Shown in pieces: positions 35,623 to 44,104 of a stretch of 48,803 nt of DNA. Source of the stretch: Nitrospirota bacterium (GTDB taxonomy: Bacteria; Nitrospirota; Thermodesulfovibrionia; Thermodesulfovibrionales; JdFR-85); contig DROX01000128.1 of NCBI GenBank assembly GCA_011321725.1, positions 1-48,803 of the forward strand, in the 5' to 3' direction. The notes beneath the pieces were generated by a model. It worked only from the letters and a program-made list of their open reading frames with translations, was not told the DNA's origin and did no database searches. The position numbers and the translations under genes are program-made. Position 1 is the first letter of the stretch. Every line of letters starts with the position of its first letter.

Positions 35623-36621
35623 TTAAATCCTTATATTACCCTTCAGTTCTTCTGCCCTGAAACACCTGACAAGGTGATTGTCATCAACCTCACGCAGTTC
35701 AGGCTCTCTTTCATTACAGAGGGGGATTACATACCTGCAGCGCGGAACAAACTTGCAACCAGGTGGCATCTCGGCAGCAGATGGTACAGTCCCAGGGATG
35801 GGATTCAGCCTGACCCCCCTCTTTATGGGCAGAGACTCAATCAAACCCATTGTATAGGGATGGGCTGCCTTATCAATGAGCTCTCCCACCCTTATGAACT
35901 CCACTATCCTGCCTGCATACATCACAACCATAGATGCTGCGGTCTCGGAGATGATACCAAGGTCATGGGAGATGAGCATTACAGACATGCCGGTCTGCTT
36001 TTTTATCTCCATGAGGAGATCAAGGATTTCAGCCTGGATCGTGACATCAAGGGCTGTTGTGGGCTCATCCGCGATAAGGAGCCGGGGGTTACAGGCAATG
36101 GCCATTGCTATCATCACACGCTGCCGCATACCTCCGGAGAGTTTATGGGGATAGTCCTTCAGCCTAATCTCGGGTTGGGGGATATGTACACTCCTCAGGA
36201 GCTCAACCGATCTTTCCAGGGCCTCTCTTTTTGACAGACCCTCATGATGAATAAGCACCTCTGATAACTGTTTCCCTATCGTGAAGACCGGATTAAGTGC
36301 TGTCATGGGCTCCTGGAATACCATTGCAATATCCCTGCCCCTGATCTTCTGCATCTCCTCCTCTGGAAGGGAAAGGAGGTCCCTGTTGCGAAAGAGGATC
36401 CTGCCCTCCAGTCTTGCTCCATGGGGGAGAAGCCTCAGGACAGAGAGGGCTGTAAGGCTCTTCCCGCAGCCACTCTCACCCACAACCCCAAAGACCTCAC
36501 CCTCTGCTATCTGGAGGTTTACATCACTGAGGATCTGTACAGGGTCTGCACTGTCATGAAAGAACAGATTCAATCCCCTTATATCCAGAAGGGGTTTATC
36601 AGGACCGGAAAAATCAGACAT
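35623..36621 (-). CDS. oligopeptide/dipeptide ABC transporter ATPase (OppD-type)
   Basis: 332 residues. Walker A GVVGESGCGKSLTALS, signature LSGGMRQRVMIAMA, Walker B LLIADEPTTALDVT and a C-terminal GCKFVPRCRYVIPLC Cys-rich segment, as in OppD/DppD. It energises uptake of peptides, nickel or similar small solutes together with the OppF-type partner. It follows the TPR gene after 23 bases, so it is probably transcribed from the TPR promoter. Confidence 0.9.
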   Translation of the reverse strand: MSDFSGPDKPLLDIRGLNLFFHDSADPVQILSDVNLQIAEGEVFGVVGESGCGKSLTALSVLRLLPHGARLEGRILFRNRDLLSLPEEEMQKIRGRDIAMVFQEPMTALNPVFTIGKQLSEVLIHHEGLSKREALERSVELLRSVHIPQPEIRLKDYPHKLSGGMRQRVMIAMAIACNPRLLIADEPTTALDVTIQAEILDLLMEIKKQTGMSVMLISHDLGIISETAASMVVMYAGRIVEFIRVGELIDKAAHPYTMGLIESLPIKRGVRLNPIPGTVPSAAEMPPGCKFVPRCRYVIPLCNEREPELREVDDNHLVRCFRAEELKGNIRI

Positions 36622-36644
36622 TACCTTTTACTGGCAGGCTCAAC

Positions 36645-37355
36645 CTATTTCTTCTCTTCTCTCTTTATGATCTCAAGATAATACCTGGCATCCTTAAGAT
36701 TCGGATTTATCCTCAACGCCTCCTCCCACTCCTCAACAGCAAGACCTGAGAGCCCCTTCATGAAGTAGGTTATGCCAAGCTGGACCCATGCAGGCCCATA
36801 GGATGGATTCAGTTCCTTTGCGCTGTTGAAATGCATGATTGCCTCTTCATACTCACCAATGTTTCTCAGGGCGATACCAAGCTTGGTATGTACATCTGGG
36901 AATGTGGGGGATAGCTTCAGGGCCTTCCTGTACTCCTCAATTGCCTCCTGGTTACGGCCATAGTCAAGATAGATATTTCCTATCCTGAAATGCTCATTTG
37001 CAAGCTTGCCAGCCACATAAGGATCAAGGGAGCCGGGCTCAGGATTTGCAAACTGGGCTGCCATTGCAAAGACCTCCTGGGCCTTCTTGAATTCGCCAAC
37101 CTGGTTGTAGGTGATAGCAAGATTAAGGGAGGCCTCTGTGTATCTTGGGTTTAACTGGAGGGCCTTTTCAAAGTACTCTATGGCCTCCTCATACTCCCCC
37201 TTCAGATGAGAGATGAAACCAAGCTTGTTCAGGACATCCGCATATCCTGGATTGAGGCTTATTACCTCCCTGAGCAGGGGTTCTGCCTCACTGTATCTTC
37301 CTTCATCAAAAAGCTGGTTTGCCTCTCTGTATAGCTCTTCTGTGTGGTCTTCCAT
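36645..37355 (-). CDS. tetratricopeptide repeat protein
   Basis: 236 residues from MEDHTEELYREANQLF; this ATG has AAAGGTGAT before it and lies downstream of a strong promoter, so the frame up to 37421 is not used. About six TPR units (A-x3-Y-x4-GEYEEAI-x-YF) follow one another. No signal peptide. It is likely a scaffold for protein-protein contact; the partner is unknown. Confidence 0.88.
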   Translation of the reverse strand: MEDHTEELYREANQLFDEGRYSEAEPLLREVISLNPGYADVLNKLGFISHLKGEYEEAIEYFEKALQLNPRYTEASLNLAITYNQVGEFKKAQEVFAMAAQFANPEPGSLDPYVAGKLANEHFRIGNIYLDYGRNQEAIEEYRKALKLSPTFPDVHTKLGIALRNIGEYEEAIMHFNSAKELNPSYGPAWVQLGITYFMKGLSGLAVEEWEEALRINPNLKDARYYLEIIKREEKK

Positions 37356-37378
37356 AGAATCACCTTTCGGATATAAAA

Positions 37379-37408
37379 AGTATATGTTTTTGCTTGTAAT
37401 ATTGTCAA
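37379..37408 (-). promoter_or_regulatory. sigma70 promoter of the TPR-oppD-oppF operon
   Basis: Minus-strand -35 TTGACA (37403-37408) and -10 TATACT (37379-37384), spacer 18 bp. The predicted start is about 17 bases before the TPR ATG. The rest of the 313-bp gap to the manB-like gene holds minisatellite copy 5 and a small GTCC-GAAA-GGAC hairpin (37482-37493). Confidence 0.65.
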
Positions 37409-37501
37409 GCAAACTCGGCATCCAGACAGGGTTTGCAAAATCCGCCTGAAATCTGCTATAAAAAACTACGAGAGGGCTGGTGTCCGAAAGGACCCCGGAT
37501 T

Positions 37502-37561
37502 ACAGTAAGCAGTGGATGGGTGGATGGGTTGATGGGTGAATGAGTGGATGGGTGGATGGGG
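37502..37561 (+). repeat. octamer minisatellite, copy 5
   Basis: A single GTAAGCAGTG leads into about six ATGRGTNR octamers. There is no closing heptamer block. Lies in the divergent gap between the TPR and phosphomannomutase genes. Confidence 0.72.
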
Positions 37562-37668
37562 CACATCTCAATCCATAAAACCGAAAAAGCCCATATGCCC
37601 TACGGGGTGATAGAGGCCTGCCTCATATTTACTCAGCGAAACAAAACAGATCAGCGAGATAAAACAAA

Positions 37669-39078
37669 ATGAATGACAGCATCTTCAGGGAATACGATAT
37701 ACGCGGAATTGTTGAAAGGGAACTCACCGAAGGGTTTGCCTACAAGCTTGGAAGGGCCTTTGCCCTCTATGTAAAGAGGCAGACACCCCATCCTGTGGCC
37801 CTCAGCGTGGGCAGGGATGTCAGGACCAGTTCCGATTATCTTGCAAAGGGGTTGATTGATGGAATGCTCACCGAGGGTGTGCATGTGTATAATCTGGGTG
37901 TATGCCCCACACCACTACAGTACTTTTCCCTCTTTGTCCTTGATGTTCAGGGCGGTGTGATGATAACGGGAAGCCACAACCCTCCTGAATATAACGGCTT
38001 CAAGCTCAGCCTTGGAAAAACCACGCTCCACGGAGACGCTATCCAGGAGATAAAGGCTATACTTGAGGGGCTTGACGGTTCCCTGAAAGCCCGAAAGGGA
38101 GAGATAACAGATGTGGACATCATTGAAAGATACAGATCCTACATGCTTGAAAGGTTCTCCTATCTTGACAGCCCTGAATACAGAAGATTGAAGGTGGTTG
38201 TTGACCCTGGCAATGGCACGGCAGGGCTTGTCATACCGGAGATACTTGAATCAATTGGTTGTGATGTGGTAAGGCTCTACTGTGAGCCTGACGGAAGGTT
38301 CCCGAACCACCATCCAGACCCGACGGTTGTGGAGAACATCCAGGACCTTATTGAGAGGACCCTTTCCACCGGCGCTGACATTGGCGTTGGCTATGATGGT
38401 GATGCCGACAGGATCGGCATTGTTGACAGTACCGGAGAGATCATCTGGGGCGACCAGATAATGATAATACTCTCCCGGGAGATTCTGAAACGTCACAGAG
38501 GTGCCACAATCATCGGTGATGTGAAGTGCTCCCAGACACTCTTTAATGATATAATAAAAAATGGCGGCAACCCTGTCATGTGGAAGACAGGCCATTCCCT
38601 TGTGAAGGACAAGATGAGAAAGGAAGGGGCGATCCTTGCAGGCGAGCTCAGCGGACACATCTTTATCGCTGACGATTATTTCGGCTACGATGATGCACTC
38701 TATACCACGCTCAGGATAGTAGAGATAATGAAGACCACTGGAAAATCAATCAAAGCACTTCTCACAGGGATACCGGAGATGTTCAGCACACCCGAGATAA
38801 GGCTTGACTGCCCTGAAACAAAGAAGAAGGCTGTTGTTCAAAGGGTTCTGGAAAGATTCAGGACCTACCACAAAAATAGTGACTCCCCCTACCCTGTTCT
38901 TGAGATACAGGACATTGACGGTGTGAGGGCCCTCTTTGAGAGGGGATGGGCCCTGCTCAGGTCAAGCAACACCCAGCCCGTGGTTGTTATGAGGGTTGAG
39001 GCTGAGGACGAAGAAAGCCTCTCGGGATACAGGAGGTTTATGGAGGATGAATTTTTAAAGGCAATGGAGGAGCTATGA
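37669..39078 (+). CDS. manB: phosphomannomutase/phosphoglucomutase
   Basis: 469 residues. Starts with the family motif REYDIRGIV; phosphoserine loop TGSHNPPEYNG (Ser102), metal loop GYDGDADRIG, sugar loop GELSGHIF, and a C-terminal phosphate-binding region with NTQPVVVMRVEA. It interconverts mannose/glucose 6- and 1-phosphates. With the next gene it would make GDP-mannose. Its stop overlaps the next start (ATGA). Confidence 0.94.
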   Translation: MNDSIFREYDIRGIVERELTEGFAYKLGRAFALYVKRQTPHPVALSVGRDVRTSSDYLAKGLIDGMLTEGVHVYNLGVCPTPLQYFSLFVLDVQGGVMITGSHNPPEYNGFKLSLGKTTLHGDAIQEIKAILEGLDGSLKARKGEITDVDIIERYRSYMLERFSYLDSPEYRRLKVVVDPGNGTAGLVIPEILESIGCDVVRLYCEPDGRFPNHHPDPTVVENIQDLIERTLSTGADIGVGYDGDADRIGIVDSTGEIIWGDQIMIILSREILKRHRGATIIGDVKCSQTLFNDIIKNGGNPVMWKTGHSLVKDKMRKEGAILAGELSGHIFIADDYFGYDDALYTTLRIVEIMKTTGKSIKALLTGIPEMFSTPEIRLDCPETKKKAVVQRVLERFRTYHKNSDSPYPVLEIQDIDGVRALFERGWALLRSSNTQPVVVMRVEAEDEESLSGYRRFMEDEFLKAMEEL

Positions 39079-40478
39079 AGGCAATAGTGCTGGCAGGAGG
39101 AAGCGGTACCCGCCTGTGGCCCCTGTCAAGAAAGAACCACCCCAAGCAGTTCCTCAAATTAAATGGAAATACCTCTCTCCTTCAACAGACCATTGAAAGG
39201 CTGCTTAACCGGATGGAACCAGGGGATATAATCGTGATGACCAACAATGATTATAAATTCTATGTCCTTTCGGACATAAGACCCTATGCCATGGGCCTGG
39301 ACAACATCATCCTGGAGCCTGTCGGGAAAAACACAGCCCCTGCAATTGCACTTGGCATCAGGTTCTGTATGGACAGACTCGGCTGCAAAACAGATGAGGT
39401 GGTCTTTGTCACCCCCTCTGATCATGTCATCCGCCCCACAGAGAGGTTTGCAGAATACATAAAGACCTCGGAGGAGATAGCACGTGAGGGCCACATAGTG
39501 ACCTTTGGTGTCAGACCCACAAGGGCTGAGACAGGCTACGGATATATAGAAGTGGCTGGACAAAGCCCGGAACACAAAGGAGCCTGCTATCCTGTTGAGA
39601 GGTTTATTGAAAAGCCGGACAAAGACAGGGCAGAACAATACCTGAGGGCTGGCAACTACTTCTGGAACTCCGGCATGTTTGCCTTCCAGATCAGTACCAT
39701 ACTGGAAGAATTCAGGACCCATGCCCCCGAGATCTCGGAGATCCTTGAACTCACCTATGAAGAGATGCTTGAGAACTTTCACAATATGCCTGAGATCTCT
39801 GTGGACTATGCCATAATGGAGCACTCCGACAGGGTGGTCACCCTGCCCCTTGATATCTACTGGAATGACATCGGTTCCTGGGATTCCCTCTATGAGGTCC
39901 TGACAAAGGACCCCCAGGGAAATATCCTCCAGGCCGATGCACTGCCCATTGATACCCGTAACACCCTTATCATTGGAAACAAAAGGCTCATAGCCACCAT
40001 AGGTCTTGACAACTTTCTCGTCGTAGAGACAGACGATGCCATCCTTATAGCAAGGAAAGGCGAGGCCCAGAGGGTAAGGGAGATCGTGAACCACTTGAAG
40101 GACAACGACAGAAAAGAGGCAGCAGAGCATATCACCACATACAGACCATGGGGCAGCTACACAGTACTTGAACAGGGGCCACGATACAAGATAAAAAGGA
40201 TAGTGGTTAACCCCGGTGAAAAGCTGAGCGTCCAGAAGCACTACCACCGTTCAGAACACTGGGTGGTTATCAAGGGCACGGCAAGGGTGATGCTGGGAGA
40301 CAGAGAGATATATATCCATGAAAACGAATCCGCCTATGTCCCGAAATCAACACTGCACAGGCTTGAAAACCCCGGAAAGATCCCCCTTGAGATCATAGAG
40401 GTCCAGAATGGCGAGTACGTAGAAGAGGATGATATCGTCCGGATAGACGACCACTATGGCCGCACAACAACAGATTAG
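39075..40478 (+). CDS. manC: mannose-1-phosphate guanylyltransferase / mannose-6-phosphate isomerase
   Basis: 467 residues, the bifunctional type II form. N-terminal nucleotidyltransferase with GGSGTRLWPLSRKNHPKQF and FIEKPD; C-terminal cupin isomerase domain with QKHYHRSEHWVVIKGTARV. Makes GDP-mannose for surface polysaccharide. ATGA overlap with manB. Confidence 0.95.
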   Translation: MKAIVLAGGSGTRLWPLSRKNHPKQFLKLNGNTSLLQQTIERLLNRMEPGDIIVMTNNDYKFYVLSDIRPYAMGLDNIILEPVGKNTAPAIALGIRFCMDRLGCKTDEVVFVTPSDHVIRPTERFAEYIKTSEEIAREGHIVTFGVRPTRAETGYGYIEVAGQSPEHKGACYPVERFIEKPDKDRAEQYLRAGNYFWNSGMFAFQISTILEEFRTHAPEISEILELTYEEMLENFHNMPEISVDYAIMEHSDRVVTLPLDIYWNDIGSWDSLYEVLTKDPQGNILQADALPIDTRNTLIIGNKRLIATIGLDNFLVVETDDAILIARKGEAQRVREIVNHLKDNDRKEAAEHITTYRPWGSYTVLEQGPRYKIKRIVVNPGEKLSVQKHYHRSEHWVVIKGTARVMLGDREIYIHENESAYVPKSTLHRLENPGKIPLEIIEVQNGEYVEEDDIVRIDDHYGRTTTD

Positions 40479-40606
40479 AGGACCCATACCGCTTCAGGGT
40501 CAGTACTGCTTCTGTCAGCTGAAAGAAGTAATTTCTAACCCCTCGCTATTTTAACACCACCGGGCAGGTTTGAGTTTTGTCGGATATTTCAGTTAATATT
40601 TAGATT

Positions 40607-41119
40607 ATGGAGGATAGGGAGTTTATTGATATTCTAAAGAAATCGGGTTGTTCCCAGGGTGTTATAAACCATATACTGGCAGTAAAAGAGCTCTCACTGA
40701 AAATAGCTGACAGAGTAAAGATACCTGTTGACAGGGAGCTGGTCCGGACGGGTGCATTCCTGCATGACATAGGCCGCTCCAGAACACACGGGATTGAACA
40801 CGCAGTGGTGGGGGCAGAGATGGCAAGGAAAATGGGTTTTGACGATAGGGTGATAAGAATAATAGAGCGACACATAGGTGCGGGTATCAGCAGGGAGGAG
40901 GCCAGGGAGCTCGGTCTGCCCGAGAAGGACTATCTTCCACAGAGCCCGGAGGAGAAGATCATCGCCTATGCTGATAATCTTCTCAATGGGGACAGGGTGG
41001 TTCCCTTTGAGGTTTCCCTTGAACAGTTCAAACAGACTCTTGGTAGTGACCATCCCGCAATAGAGCGGTATATTGCCCTTCACAGGGAGATCCAGGAATG
41101 GATGAACAATGAGACGTAA
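40607..41119 (+). CDS. HD-domain phosphohydrolase-like protein
   Basis: 170 residues. FLHDIGR (His53-Asp54) with further histidines in THGIEHAVVG (61, 65) and IERHIGAG form the HDIG metal site. Proteins of this size and pattern are a widespread, uncharacterised HD family. Its end overlaps the DUF3108 gene by 11 bases. The 128-bp gap before it holds no gene. Confidence 0.82.
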   Translation: MEDREFIDILKKSGCSQGVINHILAVKELSLKIADRVKIPVDRELVRTGAFLHDIGRSRTHGIEHAVVGAEMARKMGFDDRVIRIIERHIGAGISREEARELGLPEKDYLPQSPEEKIIAYADNLLNGDRVVPFEVSLEQFKQTLGSDHPAIERYIALHREIQEWMNNET

Positions 41120-41882
41120 AACCCCGATAGCATCAGCTCTTCTGATGTTTCTAAGCCTGTTGTTACTCTTTCAACCCTTCAATGGAGCAACATCGGAACC
41201 CATCCCAAGCCCCGTGGCAGAGAAGAAAGAGGTCTTCAAATACGACCTTACATGGATGGGGATCAAGGCTGGTTCAGCCACACTGAAGTTTTCCGAGACC
41301 GACTCGGTCGTGACAATCTCCTCAAAGGCCGAATCAGCAGACTGGGTTTCTCTCTTTTACCGTGTTGAGGACAGGGCTGTCAGTCTTGTGAGAAAAGTCA
41401 GCAATGAAAATGGATCATACCTGCGGGCAGAGAGATACAGGATCCGGATAAGGGAGGGACGTCACAGGAGGGATAAGGAGATCCTCTTCTACCCTGACAA
41501 GAACAAGGCATTATACATAAATCATCTTGAGAAAGAAAGAAAGACCTTTGAGGTACCCGCCGGCACCCTTGATCCACTCTCGGGGTTTTACCAGATAAGG
41601 AGGATGGAGATAGGTTCCGAGCCGCTTTTTGTCAAAATCTTTGACAGCAAAAGGGTCTGGAATGTCAGGGTGGATATTGTTGGAAGGGAAACAGTGGAGA
41701 CAGGGGCGGGAAGTTTCAAGACCGTGATAGTCAAGCCTGAACTCAAGTCAGAGGGTATATTCAACAAGAAAGGCGAGATATTTATCTACCTGACCGATGA
41801 CGAAAGACACATACCGGTGCTGCTTAAAACAAAGGTGTTAATAGGATATGTGGAAGCCGAGCTTGTGGGAGGTAGGTTCTGA
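41109..41882 (+). CDS. DUF3108 exported protein
   Basis: 257 residues. A signal peptide (RRK, then a hydrophobic stretch ALLMFLSLLLLF, cleaved near residue 28) is followed by a DUF3108 domain (VFKYDLTWMGIKAGSATLKF, DPLSGFYQIRRME, GIFNKKGEIFIYLTDDERHIPVLLKTK). Such proteins are predicted periplasmic and beta-rich; function unknown. It lies within the envelope/glycan gene set. Confidence 0.82.
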   Translation: MRRKTPIASALLMFLSLLLLFQPFNGATSEPIPSPVAEKKEVFKYDLTWMGIKAGSATLKFSETDSVVTISSKAESADWVSLFYRVEDRAVSLVRKVSNENGSYLRAERYRIRIREGRHRRDKEILFYPDKNKALYINHLEKERKTFEVPAGTLDPLSGFYQIRRMEIGSEPLFVKIFDSKRVWNVRVDIVGRETVETGAGSFKTVIVKPELKSEGIFNKKGEIFIYLTDDERHIPVLLKTKVLIGYVEAELVGGRF

Positions 41883-42631
41883 AGAATATCTCAGTGGTAA
41901 TGATAACCTTCAATGAGGAAGAAAATATTGATGACGCCCTCAGCAGTGTTCAGGATGCAGGGGAGATAATAATAGTGGACTCCTTCAGTACCGACAGAAC
42001 CACAGAGATAGCCCGTAGATACACCGATAGGGTCTACCGGTCTTCATGGCAGGGCTTTGCTAAACAAAAGCAGATGGCAATTGATCTTGCAACACGTGAC
42101 TGGGTCTTCCTCCTTGATGCAGACGAGAGGATGACCGATGAACTGAGAGGTGAGATTGAGGGCATCATTACCACCACCAGCAAGAAGGGTTTCTTTGTGC
42201 CAAGGAAGAACTACTTTCTTAATAAATGGATACGCCATTCAGGCTGGTGGCCAGACTATACCCTGAGACTCTTCAGGAAGGGCACGGGAAGAATCCCCTA
42301 CAGGGCGGTACATGAAAGGATAGTGGTGGATGGTGAGACTGGCCGTCTGAAAAACCCCATTGTTCACTACACATATAAAGACATAAACCAGTTCATTGAC
42401 AAGGCACAGAGATACTCCACGCTGGCAGCGCTGGAGATGCACTCACAGGGCAGAAGATTCAGGATTGCAGATCTGCTCTTGCACCCTCCTGCCACATTCG
42501 TGAAGATGTATATTCTGCAGCGCGGGTTCAGGGATGGACTGCATGGTCTGATACTTGCTATACTTTATAGTTACTACACCTTTCTTAAATACATAAAACT
42601 CTGGGAGGCGGGAGAATGCACATCGGAATAA
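41879..42631 (+). CDS. family 2 glycosyltransferase (WaaE/KdtX-like)
   Basis: 250 residues if started at the CTG at 41879, giving (M)KNISVVMITFNEEENI, the usual start of the family. A GTG at 41894 is the first conventional start but removes part of the first beta strand, and the only good ribosome site (GGGAGG, 41868-41873) is spaced for the CTG. GT-A motifs: IITFNEE, VDSFSTDRT, FLLDADERMT. Relatives add sugars to lipopolysaccharide core. The C-terminus is hydrophobic. It overlaps the UDP-glucose dehydrogenase start by 16 bases. Confidence 0.85.
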   Translation: MKNISVVMITFNEEENIDDALSSVQDAGEIIIVDSFSTDRTTEIARRYTDRVYRSSWQGFAKQKQMAIDLATRDWVFLLDADERMTDELRGEIEGIITTTSKKGFFVPRKNYFLNKWIRHSGWWPDYTLRLFRKGTGRIPYRAVHERIVVDGETGRLKNPIVHYTYKDINQFIDKAQRYSTLAALEMHSQGRRFRIADLLLHPPATFVKMYILQRGFRDGLHGLILAILYSYYTFLKYIKLWEAGECTSE

Positions 42632-43938
42632 TAGGCACTGGGTACGTCGGCCTTGTAACAGGGGCCTGTTTCGCGGAATTCGGTGTCTATGTGACCTGCA
42701 TTGACAGGGATGAAAAAAAGATAAAGAGTCTCAAAAAGGGTGTGATACCCTTTTACGAACCAGGACTTGAGGAGCTTGTTAAACGCAACACAGAGAAGGA
42801 GAGACTCCTTTTCAGTAATAACATAAAGGATGCTGTTGATACATCGCTTGCCATATTCATTGCAGTGGGCACCCCTCCCAGGGGAGATGGTTCTGCTGAC
42901 CTGAGCTATGTAAAAGAGGTCTGCCGGGAGATCGCCACACATATGGACAGCTATAAAGTGATTGTCACCAAAAGCACCGTACCTGTGGGTACAGGAAAAA
43001 AGATTAAGAGATGGATCGGTGAATCACTCAAGGGAAAGGTTGACTTTGATGTGGCATCCAATCCCGAATTTCTGAGGGAGGGCTCTGCCATTGAGGATTT
43101 CATGAGGCCTGACAGGGTGGTCATTGGTGCCGAGAGTTCCCAGGCCGTGGCAATCCTGAAGGATCTCTACCGTCCTCTTTACCTTATTGAAACACCTTTC
43201 GTGATCACCAATATTGAGACAGCTGAGCTGATAAAATACGCCTCCAACTCCTTTCTTGCAACAAAGATATCCTTCATAAACGAGATTGCCAACCTCTGTG
43301 ATGCGGTTGGTGCCGATGTCCATGTGGTGGCAAAGGCAATGGGGCTTGACAAAAGAATCGGACCGAAGTTCCTGCATCCAGGCCCCGGCTATGGGGGGTC
43401 ATGCTTTCCCAAGGACACCATGGCCCTTCTGCAGATCGCCAGGGAACACAATGTGGACCTTAATATTGTGGATGCTGCTGTGAAGACAAACCAGCGACAG
43501 AGGGCCTTGATGGTAGAACGCATCAGGACAAGGCTCTCTCCCCTGAAGGGCAAGACCGTGGGGGTGCTCGGGCTTTCCTTTAAGCCAAACACCAATGACC
43601 TTCGTGAGGCCCCCTCGCTTTATATAATCTCGGAGCTCCTTGGAGATGGTGCAAAGGTTCAGGCCTATGATCCCGTGGCAGCAGATGATGCCAGAAAGAT
43701 ACTGAATAGTGTAAAATTTAAAAAGAACCCCTATGATGTTGCAAAGGGTGCCTATGCCCTTGTTCTTGTAACGGAATGGAACGAGTTCAGGAACCTTGAC
43801 CTGAGAAGGATAAGGGAATCCATGAAAGAACCCAACTTCTTTGATTTGAGAAATGTCTATGACCCGGAAAGGATGCATGAGCTTGGTTTCAATTATTACT
43901 CTGTTGGCAGAAACATAAGGGCATCAAAAGATGAGTAA
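42616..43938 (+). CDS. UDP-glucose 6-dehydrogenase
   Basis: 440 residues. NAD-binding IGIIGTGYVGLVTGACFAEFG, KSTVPVGTG, then the catalytic Cys263 in GPGYGGSCFPKDT, and VGVLGLSFKPNTNDLREAPS in the C-terminal domain. Oxidises UDP-glucose to UDP-glucuronate for surface glycans. Its stop overlaps the small membrane protein start by eight bases. Confidence 0.95.
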   Translation: MHIGIIGTGYVGLVTGACFAEFGVYVTCIDRDEKKIKSLKKGVIPFYEPGLEELVKRNTEKERLLFSNNIKDAVDTSLAIFIAVGTPPRGDGSADLSYVKEVCREIATHMDSYKVIVTKSTVPVGTGKKIKRWIGESLKGKVDFDVASNPEFLREGSAIEDFMRPDRVVIGAESSQAVAILKDLYRPLYLIETPFVITNIETAELIKYASNSFLATKISFINEIANLCDAVGADVHVVAKAMGLDKRIGPKFLHPGPGYGGSCFPKDTMALLQIAREHNVDLNIVDAAVKTNQRQRALMVERIRTRLSPLKGKTVGVLGLSFKPNTNDLREAPSLYIISELLGDGAKVQAYDPVAADDARKILNSVKFKKNPYDVAKGAYALVLVTEWNEFRNLDLRRIRESMKEPNFFDLRNVYDPERMHELGFNYYSVGRNIRASKDE

Positions 43939-44104
43939 GGGAATCTGGATATTTCTTTTTACCATTGCCGTAACCCTCTTTAACTGGCCCTTTATCAGCA
44001 TATTCAAGGAGACACAGATATACTATCTCTTCGCCATATGGTTCCTCTTTATTCTTTCAATCTTTCTGGTAACCTATTATTTCAGAGAAGATGGGGGAGG
44101 CTAA
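43931..44104 (+). CDS. 57-residue membrane protein, probable partner of the symporter-kinase
   Basis: MSKGIWIFLFTIAVTLFNWP opens the first of two hydrophobic helices; the second is around LFAIWFLFILSIFLVTYYF, ending in a short charged tail. The next gene starts at the base after its stop. Small two-helix proteins (DUF485/DUF4212/DUF3311 types) are the usual companions of sodium:solute symporters, so this is probably a subunit or stabiliser of the 984-residue protein. Not a member I can name with certainty. Confidence 0.75.
   Translation: MSKGIWIFLFTIAVTLFNWPFISIFKETQIYYLFAIWFLFILSIFLVTYYFREDGGG

Noticed and set aside
39159-40247. 362-residue minus-strand reading frame opposite manC
   Set aside because: It is a long antisense shadow with no family motif, while the plus-strand frame is an intact ManC.
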